Shown: positions 24,769 to 34,122, numbered from the stretch's first letter. The stretch is DNA of 64,000 nucleotides from Azorhizobium doebereinerae UFLA1-100 (GCF_000473085.1 NZ_AXBA01000026.1:1498-65497); one strand, 5' to 3'. Notes: generated from the letters alone by a model not told the origin. Numbers and translations are program-made.

Positions 24769-25725
24769 ATGCGGCTCTCGTCGAAGCAGTCCACCCTGCT
24801 GGTGCTGGCGGCGCTGATGATCGTCAGCCCGTTCTTCTTCCCCTCCAATTACTACTACCGCATCGGCTCGCTGGTCTTCGTCAATTCCATCGCGGTGGTG
24901 GGCATCGTCATCCTCACCGGCTATGCCGGGCAGATCAGCCTCGGCCATGCGGGCTTCCTCGGCATCGGCGGCTATGCCTGCGCCCTGCTGCCGATCCATC
25001 TCGGCGTGCCCCCCGCGCTGGCGGCGGTGCTGGGCGCGGTGCTCTCCGGCATCATCGCCTATGGGGTGGGGCGGCCGATCCTGCGGCTGAAGGGCTATTA
25101 CCTCGCCGTGGCGAGCCTCGGCTTCGGCGTGCTGGTGGCCATGGTGCTGGCCAACGAAGGCTGGCTGACCGGCGGGCCGGACGGCGTCAAGGTGCCCGAT
25201 CCGGGCCTGCGCGCGGCGCTGGAATGGCTCGGCATCCCGCTCGCCAATCCGCAATTGTGGTACGCCTTTTCGGGCCTCGTGCTGTTCGTCGGCGCCTGGC
25301 TGGCGCTGAACCTGCGCGACAGCCCCACCGGCCGCGCGCTGCGGGCGCTGCACGGCTCGGAGGTGGCGGCGCGCACGGCCGGCGTGGACATCGCCCGGGC
25401 CAAGCTGAACGCCTTCGTCATCTCCGCCGTCTATGCCTCGGTGGCCGGCTCGCTGCTGGCGTTGCAGAACCGCCTGATCACGCCTGACGTCGCCGGCTTC
25501 ATGCACTCCATCGAGCTTGTCACCATGGCGGTGCTGGGCGGGGCGGGCTCGGTGCTCGGCGGCATCTTCGGCGCCGCGCTGCTCACACTGCTGCCCCAGG
25601 TGCTCACCGTGCTCCAGGACTATGAGCACGTGGTGCTGGGCCTTGTCATGATGCTGGTGATGATCTTCCTGCCGGCGGGGCTGATCCCGAGCGCCCGGCG
25701 TCTTCTGCGGGGGAGGGGGGAATGA
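24769..25725 (+). CDS. livM: ABC permease, LivM type
   Basis: 318-residue membrane permease partner of LivH. Family landmarks: LTGYAGQISLGHAGFLGIGGY, GYYLAVASLGFGVL and VLGGAGSVLGGIFGA near the C-terminus. It ends LLRGRGE and overlaps the livG start by four bases (ATGA). Upstream in-frame codons from 23692 are a shadow of livH and excluded. Confidence 0.92.
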   Translation: MRLSSKQSTLLVLAALMIVSPFFFPSNYYYRIGSLVFVNSIAVVGIVILTGYAGQISLGHAGFLGIGGYACALLPIHLGVPPALAAVLGAVLSGIIAYGVGRPILRLKGYYLAVASLGFGVLVAMVLANEGWLTGGPDGVKVPDPGLRAALEWLGIPLANPQLWYAFSGLVLFVGAWLALNLRDSPTGRALRALHGSEVAARTAGVDIARAKLNAFVISAVYASVAGSLLALQNRLITPDVAGFMHSIELVTMAVLGGAGSVLGGIFGAALLTLLPQVLTVLQDYEHVVLGLVMMLVMIFLPAGLIPSARRLLRGRGE

Positions 25726-26505
25726 GCCTGCTTCAAGTGGAGCGCCTCGGCATCTCCTTCGGCGGCGTGAGGGCGGTCAGCGAGGTCTCCTTCGCTCTGG
25801 ATGCGGGGCAGATCGTCTCCGTCATCGGTCCGAACGGGGCGGGCAAGACCACGCTGTTCAACATGATCTCCGGCGTCTACCTGCCGCAATCCGGCACGGT
25901 GCGCCTCGACGGCGAGGCGGTGACCGGCATGCGCCCGGACCTGCTCGCCGGCCGCGGCATGTCGCGCACCTTCCAGAACCTCCAGATCTTCCACGAGATG
26001 AGCGTGCTGGAGAACGTCATCGTCGGCTTCCACATGCATGAGCGGGGGCCGGTGATCTGCGACCTGCTGGGGCTTCCCGGGTCGCGCCGGCGCGCGCGCG
26101 GCGGCCGAGGGCGCCCGCGTTCTGCTGGAGCGGGTGGGGCTGGAGCGGGCGGCGGAGCGCGAGGCCGGCGCGCTGTCCTACGGCGCGCTGAAGCGGCTGG
26201 AGATCGCCCGTGCCCTCGCCGCGCGGCCGCGGGTGCTCCTGCTCGACGAGCCGGCGGCCGGCTGCAACGCGGTGGAGACGGAGGAGATCGACCGCCTCAT
26301 CTGCGAGGTGGCCAGGACCGGGGTCGCCATCCTGCTGGTGGAGCACGACATGAAGCTGGTGATGCGCCTCTCCGACACCATCGTGGTGCTGGACCACGGC
26401 GAGAAGATCGCCGAGGGCCATCCGGCGGCGGTGAGCCGCGACCCCAGGGTGATCGCGGCCTATCTCGGTGCCGGCACGACGGAGGCGTTCCATGCTCACG
26501 GTTGA
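25722..26505 (+). pseudogene. livG: ABC ATPase, LivG type, split by a frameshift
   Basis: The first part (25722 to about 26085) encodes a normal LivG start with Walker A GPNGAGKTT and TFQNLQIFHEMSVLENV. The rest of the protein (LSYGALKRLEIARALA signature, LLLDEPAAG Walker B, LLVEHDMKLVM) continues in the +1 frame to 26505. The break falls in a CG-alternating run near 26085-26103 (CGCCGGCGCGCGCGCGGCGG), where one extra base or loss of a CG pair explains it. Corrected length is about 261 residues, normal for LivG. As read, the ATPase would be truncated before its signature motif. Either a real inactivating slip or a sequence error in a GC run. Confidence 0.85.
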
Positions 26506-27193
26506 AGGGCTGCGCTCGCGCTACGGCCGCATCGAGGTCCTGCACGGGGTGGACCTGACCGTCGGCTCGGGCGAGATCGTCACCGTGGTCGGGGCCAACG
26601 GCGCGGGCAAGACCACGCTGCTGCGCTGCCTCTCCGGCGTGCAGCCGGTGAGCGGCGGCGCCATCACCTTCCGGGGCGAGGCGCTGGCTTCCGTTCCCGC
26701 CTATCGGCGGGTGGCGCGCGGGCTGGCCCAGTCGCCGGAGGGGCGGCAGGTCTTCACCAATCTCAGCGTGGAGGAGAATCTCCGCCTCGGCGCCTTCATC
26801 TTCGCCGACGACCGGGTGGAGCGTGACATGGCGGACGCCTTCGCCATGTTCCCCATCCTCAAGGAGAAGCGCAACCAGCTCGCCGGCGGGCTGTCCGGCG
26901 GGCAGCAGCAGATGCTGGCCATCGCCCGCGCGCTCATGGGCCGGCCGGCCTGCCTGCTGCTGGACGAGCCGTCCATGGGGCTCGCGCCCATCCTGGTGGC
27001 GCAGATCTTCGAGGTGGTGAAGAACCTGAAGGCGCTTGGCGTGACCGTGCTGCTGGTGGAGCAGAATGCCTTCGGCGCGCTCTCGGTGGCGGACCGCGGC
27101 TATGTGATGGAAACCGGCCGCGTGACCATGGTCGGCCCGGCCGACGAACTGATCGCCGATCCCCGCGTCCGGGAGGCCTATCTGGGTCTCTAG
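26492..27193 (+). CDS. livF: ABC ATPase, LivF type
   Basis: 233-residue ATPase. Walker A GANGAGKTT, QSPEGRQVFTNLSVEENL, signature LSGGQQQMLAIARAL, Walker B LLLDEPSMGLAP and a switch His region LLVEQNAFGAL. The start at 26492 has GGAGG seven bases upstream and lies inside the 3' end of the frameshifted livG, showing that livG's second frame really was read to 26505. Intact. Confidence 0.93.
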   Translation: MLTVEGLRSRYGRIEVLHGVDLTVGSGEIVTVVGANGAGKTTLLRCLSGVQPVSGGAITFRGEALASVPAYRRVARGLAQSPEGRQVFTNLSVEENLRLGAFIFADDRVERDMADAFAMFPILKEKRNQLAGGLSGGQQQMLAIARALMGRPACLLLDEPSMGLAPILVAQIFEVVKNLKALGVTVLLVEQNAFGALSVADRGYVMETGRVTMVGPADELIADPRVREAYLGL

Positions 27194-27218
27194 GTCCAGG
27201 TCCCAAGAGCGCGCCTGA

Positions 27219-27245
27219 TGGGGCTATTATCGTGATCCCCATCGG
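27219..27245. terminator. Hairpin between convergent livF and iclR-type genes
   Basis: GATGGGG (27219-27225) pairs with CCCCATC (27239-27245) over a 13-base loop, in the 94-base convergent gap. There is no long U-tract, so termination strength is uncertain. Confidence 0.45.
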
Positions 27246-27287
27246 CGGCGCGTGGCCTGTCGCCGCCTTGTCGCCGTTCCGCCGCCG

Positions 27288-28082
27288 TCATTTCTCCCCA
27301 AGGCGGCCGGCGATGGCTGCGGCGACTTCGGTCAGCGTCTTCTCGTGGGTGCGAATGGCCTCCGGCAGCGTGAGCGCCGACCTGATCCAGATCATGGATA
27401 CGACGGCTTCCACTCTTTGCCCGACCATCACGGGCACGGCGATGCTGTTGGTCTTGGGCCTGAACTCGCCACCGTCACGCACGGCAAAGCCCTTCTCCTG
27501 GGCCTCGTTCAGGCAGCGGGTGAGCCAGGCGGCATCGAGGAAGGGGCGATCCTGAACATCGTCGATGCTGCGGAGATGGCCAAGGATGATCTCGCGGTCT
27601 GCCGGCGGGCAATAGGCGAGATAGGCGCGCCCGGCGGATGTCCGGAGCATGGGCAGACGGAATCCGATCATGCCACGATCGATGGACAAGGGGCTGCGCG
27701 TATGGGTGGTTTCCTGGATCACCATGGCCGCGTCTTCGTAGGTGGTGAGATCCAGAGGCCACACGAGACGGGGGGCGTATTGGCCGAACACCGGCCCCGC
27801 GGCCTGGCAGATGCGGGCTTGGGCGGCATATCCCTCGCCGAGGCTTGCGGCGAGGCGGGTGACGCGGACCTGCGCGGACGAGGCGGAGAAGGCGACGTAC
27901 CCCTCCTCCTCCAGCGTCTGCAGCAGGCGGTAGACGGTGGGACGCGGAATATCGAGCGCCCGGGCGATGTCCGCCGCCGACGTGCTGCCGCAGGCATTGA
28001 TGTGGCGCAGCACCGACAGGCCGCGGCGCAGCGCGCGAACACCATCGCTTTTCTCGGGCGTCAGGCCGCTGTCCTCGTTCAT
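27288..28082 (-). CDS. IclR-family transcriptional regulator
   Basis: 264 residues. N-terminal winged HTH: ALRRGLSVLRHINACGS, then SAADIARALDIPRPTVYRLL and LEEEGYV. The C-terminal effector domain has SIDRGMIGFRLPML, TSAGRAYLAYCP and KGFAVRDGGEFRPKTNSIAVPV, close to the MhpR/PcaU/PobR subgroup that controls aromatic catabolism. The start at 28082 is preceded by GGGAC; an upstream 32-codon extension has no family similarity. It likely controls the neighbouring ring-degradation genes (28206-34122). Confidence 0.9.
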   Translation of the reverse strand: MNEDSGLTPEKSDGVRALRRGLSVLRHINACGSTSAADIARALDIPRPTVYRLLQTLEEEGYVAFSASSAQVRVTRLAASLGEGYAAQARICQAAGPVFGQYAPRLVWPLDLTTYEDAAMVIQETTHTRSPLSIDRGMIGFRLPMLRTSAGRAYLAYCPPADREIILGHLRSIDDVQDRPFLDAAWLTRCLNEAQEKGFAVRDGGEFRPKTNSIAVPVMVGQRVEAVVSMIWIRSALTLPEAIRTHEKTLTEVAAAIAGRLGEK

Positions 28083-28205
28083 GTCCCGTCCCGTCGGATG
28101 CCCCCCGGCGCTGGCATCTGCATCGTACAGAATGCAGGCGCGCCGTGCCCAGCGTCTTGCGGGCACGGCACGCTTCAAAATGCCCCGTTCCAGGTCAGGG
28201 GGTGA

Positions 28206-29048
28206 TCAGCGTTCCGCCACCACGGGATTGCGCAGCACGCCGATGCCGCTCACTTCCACCTCGACCACGTCGCCGTCCTTCATGAACAGCTTGGGCGTGC
28301 GGCGCGCGCCGACGCCCCCGGGCGTGCCGGAGACGATCACGTCGCCGGGCAGCAGCGGCAGGATGGCGGAGGTGTAGGCGATCAGCGTCGGGATGGGCGT
28401 GATCATCAGGTCCACGCTGGTCTGCTGCACCTGCTGGCCGTTGAGGCGGGTGGTGAGCTTGAGCTGCGTCGGATCGGGGATCTCGTCGGCGCTCACCATC
28501 CACGGCCCGAAGCCGCCGGTGGCGGCGAACGTCTTGCCGGGCATGAATTGCGAGGTGTGGCGCTGCCAGTCGCGGACGCTGCCGTCATTGTAGCAGGCAT
28601 AGCCGGCCACGTGGGACAGGGCGTCCGCCTCGGAAATGCGCCGTCCCCCCTTGCCGATGATCACCGCCAGTTCGCCCTCATAGTCGAACTCGTCGGATTC
28701 GAGCGGCTTCACCAGCGCCGCGCCGGACCCCACCTGGCTGCCCGCATAGCGGGCGAACAGCATGGGATTGGGCGTGGCGGTGCGCCCGGTCTCGGTCACG
28801 TGGTCATGATAGTTGAGGCCCACGCACACGATCTTGTCCGGGTCCGGAATGACCGGATTGAGCGTGACGTCGGCCAGGGCGAAATCGGCCGGTGCCGTGG
28901 CGAAGGCGGCGGCCCGCTCCAGCCCGCCGGCGATGAAGGCCCGCAGCGTCGGCGCCTCCGGGAAGCGGGGGGCGAGATCCACCAACCCGCCGTCGGTCAC
29001 CAGACCGTAGGTGGCGCGGCCGGCATGGGTGAAGGAAGCAAACTTCAT
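28206..29048 (-). CDS. Fumarylacetoacetate hydrolase family protein
   Basis: 280-residue FAH-fold enzyme, a group including fumarylpyruvate hydrolase, 2-oxo-hydratases and acylpyruvases of meta-cleavage and gentisate routes. Metal-site motifs: KIVCVGLNYHDHVTETG, FDYEGELAVIIG (ExE ligands), and SGTPGGVG at the C-terminal end. The start at 29048 with MKFASFTHAG matches the family; longer frames cover the intergenic region. Same strand as the MhpA-like hydroxylase, 80 bases downstream of it. Probably cleaves or hydrates the ring-fission product of the extradiol dioxygenase nearby. Confidence 0.88.
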   Translation of the reverse strand: MKFASFTHAGRATYGLVTDGGLVDLAPRFPEAPTLRAFIAGGLERAAAFATAPADFALADVTLNPVIPDPDKIVCVGLNYHDHVTETGRTATPNPMLFARYAGSQVGSGAALVKPLESDEFDYEGELAVIIGKGGRRISEADALSHVAGYACYNDGSVRDWQRHTSQFMPGKTFAATGGFGPWMVSADEIPDPTQLKLTTRLNGQQVQQTSVDLMITPIPTLIAYTSAILPLLPGDVIVSGTPGGVGARRTPKLFMKDGDVVEVEVSGIGVLRNPVVAER

Positions 29049-29128
29049 GGGGGAACCTTTTCCTTGAGCGTCTTCTGGGGGGATGAAGTGCTTGTGGGGC
29101 GGAGCCCGGACCGCGACGCGCGCCCGGA

Positions 29129-30658
29129 TCAGGCCGCGGAGGCACGCTGTGGCAGATACGGCGCCAGCCAGCCCGACAGGGCGGCAAGGTCGCCTTCGTC
29201 CCGGGCGGCCCCCGCCACGTAGCGGTCGGGCCGCATCAGCAGGGCGGCGGCACCCGCCGCGCCAAGGAGCGCGGTCAGGTCCGGGCAGTCCGCCTCGGTG
29301 ACGACGGCGATGCCGGCCTCCTCGAAGCGCTGCCGGGCGTGCTCGCTCGCGCCGGCCCACAGCCGATCGGCGGCGAGCAGGGCGAAGCCATAGCCCACGG
29401 CGTCATCGAGCCGCCGTCCGTCGCCGAGCCGGGGCTGGGCGATCCGCGTGCCGGCGAGATCGACATGGCCGGTCGCGAGGCCCGGCCCCAGCCGCGGCAC
29501 CCGGCTGCGGATGCGGACCACGCCGTCCGCGTCGCGGAAGGCGGCGTTGAGGGCGGCCTCGGTGCCGCAGGTGTTGATGAGGCCGCCGAGGCGCACCGCC
29601 GTCTCGATATAGGCGCGCGCATCGGGTCCGCGCTCGCTCTGGTAGGTGTCGAGCAGGGTGTCGCCGGCGCGGCCGTCCACCACCGCCTTCAGCTTCCAGG
29701 CGAGATTGGCCACGTCGCGGATGCCGGAGCACATGCCCTGTCCCATGAAGGGCGGCGTCTGGTGCGCGGCGTCGCCGGCGAGCAGCAGCCGGCCGGACCG
29801 CCACTGGCGGGCGACGGCGGAGTGGAAGGTGTAGACCGCCGCGCGCTCCAGTTCCGCCTCGTCCGGCGAGAGCCAGGGTGCCAGCAGCGACCAGACCTTC
29901 TGCGGGTGGACCACCGCGCGGCTGTCCTCCTCCGGCAGCACCGTGATCTCCCAGCGCCGGCGGTCGCCGGGGCCTCGGACATAGGTGGCCGGCCGCGCCG
30001 GGGTGCAATACTGGATGGTGTGGTCGCCGAGGGTGGGTTTCGGCCGGCGCAGCACCACGTCCACCACCAGCCAGCGCTCATGGAAGCCGAGGTCGTCCAT
30101 GGAGGCGCCGATGAAGCGGCGCACCAGCGAGCGTGCTCCGTCGCAGCCCACCACATAGCGGGCGCGGGCCCGGCACAGCCGGCCGGTGCCCAGATCCTCA
30201 TAGCGGACGGTGACGCCGTCGCGGTCCTGCTCGAAGGCGAAGGCGTCGCAGCGGGCCTGCACCGTGACGCAGGCGAAGCGCTTCAGCCCATCACGCAAGG
30301 TGCGCTCCAGATCCGGCTGGTGGAAGCGGTAGCTGGCATGCCAGCCCTGTGCACCGATCTCCTGCGGGCGGGGCCAGTCCATCAGCAGCGCGCCGTCCGC
30401 ATCCACGAAGCGCATGCCGGGATTGAGCCGCGTGCTGGGGGCGATCGCCTCGGCGAGGCCGATGGTCTGGAACACGCGCATGACTTCGTCGTCGAAATGC
30501 ACCGCGCGGGGCAGATGGTAGGCTTCGGTCTCGCGCTCCAGAACCAGCGTCGAGAGGCCCTGCATCCCGAGCAAGTTGGCGAGCGTCGCCCCCACCGGGC
30601 CGAGGCCGACGATGACGATGTCGAACTGTTCTGCGGGCTTTTCGGCGGTGTCGGGCAT
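29129..30658 (-). CDS. FAD-dependent aromatic hydroxylase, MhpA-like
   Basis: 509-residue class A flavoprotein monooxygenase. FAD-binding IVGLGPVGATLANLLG (about 14-29), DG motif VVGCDGARSLVR, second FAD motif LLAGDAAHQTPPFMGQGMCSG near 290-310. MhpA hydroxylates 3-(3-hydroxyphenyl)propionate to the catechol; close relatives act on resorcinol, phenols and hydroxybenzoates. The start at 30658 has a strong GGAGGGG. It would add a second ring hydroxyl ahead of the extradiol dioxygenase. Divergent from the BKACE gene. Confidence 0.88.
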   Translation of the reverse strand: MPDTAEKPAEQFDIVIVGLGPVGATLANLLGMQGLSTLVLERETEAYHLPRAVHFDDEVMRVFQTIGLAEAIAPSTRLNPGMRFVDADGALLMDWPRPQEIGAQGWHASYRFHQPDLERTLRDGLKRFACVTVQARCDAFAFEQDRDGVTVRYEDLGTGRLCRARARYVVGCDGARSLVRRFIGASMDDLGFHERWLVVDVVLRRPKPTLGDHTIQYCTPARPATYVRGPGDRRRWEITVLPEEDSRAVVHPQKVWSLLAPWLSPDEAELERAAVYTFHSAVARQWRSGRLLLAGDAAHQTPPFMGQGMCSGIRDVANLAWKLKAVVDGRAGDTLLDTYQSERGPDARAYIETAVRLGGLINTCGTEAALNAAFRDADGVVRIRSRVPRLGPGLATGHVDLAGTRIAQPRLGDGRRLDDAVGYGFALLAADRLWAGASEHARQRFEEAGIAVVTEADCPDLTALLGAAGAAALLMRPDRYVAGAARDEGDLAALSGWLAPYLPQRASAA

Positions 30659-30828
30659 CGTCCCCTCCATGTTCTTGGCGTCCTGCGAGCGCGACTGATC
30701 CCAGAGGGGGAGGGCGCCTTCAACACGGGCGGCGGGAGCGTCCGTCAGGTGGACAAGGACATCGGAGCGCATACGACGTGGGCGTGCTCGGCTAGAAAGA
30801 CGCGAGGCACGACGGCAAGCGAGGTTCC

Positions 30829-31641
30829 ATGCGGCCCATTCTCATCATGTCGGCGATCAACGGCGCCCGCCGCACCAAGGCGGACCATCCCGCCCTGCCC
30901 ATGTCCGCGGCGGACATCGCCACCGAGAGCCTGCGCTGCGCGGCGGCGGGGGCGAGCGCGATCCACCTGCACGTGCGCGACGACGAAGGCCGCCACAGCC
31001 TCGATGCCGGCCGCTATGCGGAGGCCATCGCCGAGATCCGGCACCGGGGCGCCGGCGACCTCATCCTCCAGGTCACCACCGAGGCGGTGGGACTTTACCG
31101 GCCGGAGGAGCAGATGGCGCTGGTGCGGACGCTGCGCCCGGAGGCATTCTCCGTGGCCGTGCGCGAGCTGTTCAGCGACCCCACGTTGGCGGGCGAGGTG
31201 GCCGCCTTCCTCGCGGCCTGCGCGGGGGATGGGATGGCGGTGCAATACATCCTCTATGACGCGGCCGACGTGCAGCGCTTCGACCATCTCGCGGAGGCCG
31301 GGGCGATTCCGCTCGCCAACGCCGCGCAACTCTTCGTTCTCGGGCGCTATGGTGACGGTCCGCCGTCCACCCCGGCCGCCATCCTCGGCTTCCTCGCCGC
31401 CCGGCGGCATACGCCCGACTGGTCGGTGTGCGCTTTCGGCCCCACGGAAAGCGCCTGCTGCATGGCCGCCGCTCTGCTGGGCGGCGACGTGCGCATGGGG
31501 TTCGAGAACAATCTGCACCTGCCGGATGGACAGGTGGCGCCCGACAATGCGGCGCTGGTGGCGCATTTCGCCGGAGCGGCGCAGGCGCTCGGGCTGCGGC
31601 CGCTGTCGCTGCCGGAAGCGCGGGCGCGGCTGGGGCTGTGA
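30829..31641 (+). CDS. BKACE-family beta-keto acid cleavage enzyme (DUF849)
   Basis: 270-residue TIM-barrel Zn enzyme of the family founded by 3-keto-5-aminohexanoate cleavage enzyme. Such enzymes exchange acetyl-CoA with a beta-keto acid to give acetoacetate and a new acyl-CoA. Metal ligands sit in AIHLHVRDDEG (about 43-53); AFGPTESACCMAAALLGG and GFENNLHLPDG form the C-terminal CoA-site blocks. The lone plus-strand gene in this section. Its substrate is unknown; a keto acid from ring cleavage is a reasonable guess. Confidence 0.88.
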   Translation: MRPILIMSAINGARRTKADHPALPMSAADIATESLRCAAAGASAIHLHVRDDEGRHSLDAGRYAEAIAEIRHRGAGDLILQVTTEAVGLYRPEEQMALVRTLRPEAFSVAVRELFSDPTLAGEVAAFLAACAGDGMAVQYILYDAADVQRFDHLAEAGAIPLANAAQLFVLGRYGDGPPSTPAAILGFLAARRHTPDWSVCAFGPTESACCMAAALLGGDVRMGFENNLHLPDGQVAPDNAALVAHFAGAAQALGLRPLSLPEARARLGL

Positions 31642-31672
31642 GCACCCCGGCCGGCCCGGCGCGGCGGCGGGC

Positions 31673-32641
31673 TCAGCCGGCGAGTTGGCCGTAGAGCCAG
31701 GGGCAATCCGCCACGGCCGGCGCCCGGATGCCGTGCGCGGCGGCGTCGAGGCGCATCTGGCGCAGGCGGGCCCGGGGCTCCTCCGGCAGATACAGCCGCT
31801 CGTGCCCCCAGAAGCTCGGCCCGGCGAAGGTCTCGTGGGGCTCCCAGGTGGCGGGATCGATCAGCCGCCCGCCCCAGCCGTTCTCCACGAAGAAGCCGGA
31901 GGGCGAGTGGGCATAGAAGGAGGTCATGTAGTCGTTGGTGTGGCGCCCCAGCGTGTAGGCCACCCGCCCCTCCTGCAACTGGGCGAGATCATAGCCCTGG
32001 CCCACGTCGTCCAGATTGCGGAACTCCACCATGAAGTGATGGAAGCCGATCTGTCCCGAGCCCACCATGGCGAAGCTGTGGTGGCGTTCGTTGACATGGA
32101 AGAAGTAGAGCGGGTAGGGCGTCAGCCCATAGTCGCTCACGTGGAAGCCCAGCACGTCGCGATAGAAGGGCAGCAGCGCGTCGATGCGCACGGCGTGCAG
32201 CACCGCGTGGCCCATGCCGAGGGCGCCGGTGCGGAAGCCCGAGATGGGACGGCCCGGCACGAAGGGGTCGCTGGCTCGCATGGGGTTGAAGAACAGCTCC
32301 ACGCGGTTGCCGTCGGGATCCTCGAAGATGATCAGGTCTTCAACAAAGCGCTGGTCGGCGAGGGCGCGGGTGCCCCGCCGCACCATCGCTCCGGCCGCTT
32401 CCAGGCGGGCGCCGAAATGGTCGAGGTCGGACTTCTCGGCCACCTCCCACCCCATGGCGGCGAGCACCGGACCGGCCTCGTCCACCACGAACAGGCGCTG
32501 GCGGCGGTCATCCATGCGGAAGGTGCGGGCCGCCTTGGTCACGTCCATCGCCTGCATGGCGAGCAGGCCGGAGGCGAAGTCGTGCCAGTCGCTCATCCTG
32601 TCCGAGCGGATGCCGAGATAGCCGAGCGCGATGATGCCCAT
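31673..32641 (-). CDS. Extradiol ring-cleavage dioxygenase, type I (BphC/HsaC-like)
   Basis: 322-residue two-domain vicinal-oxygen-chelate enzyme that opens catechol rings next to the diol. Iron ligands of the C-terminal domain are present: His145 (LGMGHAVLH), His201 or 202 (GFHHFMVEF) and Glu253 (SPSGFFVENG). The N-terminal domain lacks ligands, as normal. The start at 32641 follows AGGAAGGAA. It ends convergent with the BKACE gene, 31 bases apart. It could take catechols made either by the MhpA-like hydroxylase or by cluster 1. Confidence 0.92.
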   Translation of the reverse strand: MGIIALGYLGIRSDRMSDWHDFASGLLAMQAMDVTKAARTFRMDDRRQRLFVVDEAGPVLAAMGWEVAEKSDLDHFGARLEAAGAMVRRGTRALADQRFVEDLIIFEDPDGNRVELFFNPMRASDPFVPGRPISGFRTGALGMGHAVLHAVRIDALLPFYRDVLGFHVSDYGLTPYPLYFFHVNERHHSFAMVGSGQIGFHHFMVEFRNLDDVGQGYDLAQLQEGRVAYTLGRHTNDYMTSFYAHSPSGFFVENGWGGRLIDPATWEPHETFAGPSFWGHERLYLPEEPRARLRQMRLDAAAHGIRAPAVADCPWLYGQLAG

Positions 32642-32725
32642 GGCGGTTCCTTCCTGCTGGGTGTTCTGGTGGCGGCTCCGGTGGGCCTTTCCATGCGGCG
32701 ACCGGAGCGCCTGTCCTCTTAGGCG

Positions 32726-32755
32726 GAACCGGCGGGCGCCGTCGCCCGCCGGTTC
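32726..32755 (-). terminator. Hairpin between MFS permease and extradiol dioxygenase
   Basis: A 13-bp perfect stem GAACCGGCGGGCG (32726-32738) with its complement (32743-32755) and a 4-base loop, downstream of the MFS gene on the minus strand. It lacks a U-tract and probably acts as an attenuator or RNA-end stabiliser between the two genes. Confidence 0.5.
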
Positions 32756-32781
32756 GCTTGGGTCCGCAGGGCGGACAGGGC

Positions 32782-34122
32782 TCAGAGCGGCGGGAGGCCG
32801 GTGGCCTTGAGCTGGGCCTCGCCGGTCGCGGGAGCGGCCGCGGAGGCCCGATCCGCGATGAAGAAGCTGCTCCACAGGCTGACCGCCGCGCACAGGGCGA
32901 TGTAGAGCGCGGGCGCCGCCGGCATCTGCGTGCGCTCGATCAGCATGGTGGCCGCCAGCGGCGCGAAGCCCGACAGGAGCGTGACGCTCAGATTGTAGGA
33001 CAGGGCGATGCCGGTGAAGCGCACCTTGGTCGGGAATAGGCCGGCCAGGATGCTCGGCCAGATGCCGCTGGTGAGGGAGAAGACCAGCGACAGGAGGCCC
33101 AGCACGAGGATGATGCTGGCGCCCCGATTGGCCATCAGCGCGAACAGCGGCACCACGGTGAGCAGCATCAGCAGCGAGCCGGCCCGCAGGATCAGCCGCG
33201 ACGGCATGAAGTCGCCCGCCCAGCCGGCGATCATCAGGCCGATCGAGCTGACCACCAGCGCCACCGTCATGGCGAGGGCCACCTCGGGCGCGGGATAGCC
33301 GAGGGTCTTCACCAGGAAGGCCGGCACGAAGCCGTAGAGCATGCCGTTGAAGCCGGCGATGATCGCCGCGACGCCGGCGGCCACCAGCACCGCGCGGCCG
33401 TGATTGCGCATGAGCTCGCCCAGCGGGTGCTTGGCGGCCTTGCCGTGCAGGTTGACGAATTCCGGCGATTCTTCGAGCTTGCGGCGCAGCGCGAAGCTGA
33501 CGAGGCCGATGACGCCGCCGAAGAGGAAGGCGATGCGCCAGCCATAGGCGGCAACGTCCTGCGGCGGCAGCGCATACTGGATGCCGAGATTGACGAGGGT
33601 GGCGATGAGCACGCCCACGTTGACGCAGAAGATAATGAAGCCGCAGGCAAGCCCGGCGCGCCGCGGGGCGGCCTCCACCGCATAGGTCACCGCGCCCGGC
33701 AGCTCGCCGCCGAGGCAGATGCCCTGCACCAGCCGGAAGGCCACCAGCAGCAGCGGGGCCGCGAGGCCCCAGCGCTCATAGCCCGGCAGCAGGCCGATGG
33801 CGATGGTGGCGAGGGTGGTCAGCCCCAGCGAGGCGATGAACACGGGCCGCCGGCCGTAGCGGTCGCCCAGCGTGCCGAGCAGCGCGCCGCCGAACGGCCG
33901 GGCGAGGAAGCCCAGCGCCAGCACCGAGAAGGACAGGATCAGCGAGACATAGGGATCGTTGACGGGAAAGAACTGCGCGGAAATATACTGAACGAAGATG
34001 CCATAGATGATGAAGTCATAGAATTCGAGCGACCCGCCCAGGCTGGCGAGCAGGATGATACGCCACTGGTCCCGGCTGAGGCGGGCCGGCGCATGCGTCG
34101 CGCCGATCTGAGAAATGGTCAT
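32782..34122 (-). CDS. MFS transporter, metabolite:H+ symporter family
   Basis: 446 residues with about 12 hydrophobic segments. MHS-family marks: SLEFYDFIIYG in TM1, GDRYGRRPVF in the first cytoplasmic loop, RLVQGICLGGELPGA in TM4. This family imports carboxylic acids such as shikimate, benzoate-type acids and ketoglutarate with protons. The start at 34122 has GGAGGG upstream; an upstream extension to 34308 has no membrane character and is rejected. Gene order makes it the likely uptake system for the ring-degradation set. Confidence 0.9.
   Translation of the reverse strand: MTISQIGATHAPARLSRDQWRIILLASLGGSLEFYDFIIYGIFVQYISAQFFPVNDPYVSLILSFSVLALGFLARPFGGALLGTLGDRYGRRPVFIASLGLTTLATIAIGLLPGYERWGLAAPLLLVAFRLVQGICLGGELPGAVTYAVEAAPRRAGLACGFIIFCVNVGVLIATLVNLGIQYALPPQDVAAYGWRIAFLFGGVIGLVSFALRRKLEESPEFVNLHGKAAKHPLGELMRNHGRAVLVAAGVAAIIAGFNGMLYGFVPAFLVKTLGYPAPEVALAMTVALVVSSIGLMIAGWAGDFMPSRLILRAGSLLMLLTVVPLFALMANRGASIILVLGLLSLVFSLTSGIWPSILAGLFPTKVRFTGIALSYNLSVTLLSGFAPLAATMLIERTQMPAAPALYIALCAAVSLWSSFFIADRASAAAPATGEAQLKATGLPPL

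Noticed and set aside
29339-32722. 1127-codon plus-strand frame
   Set aside because: It runs antisense to the MhpA-like and extradiol genes and has no domain; only the BKACE gene is real on this strand.
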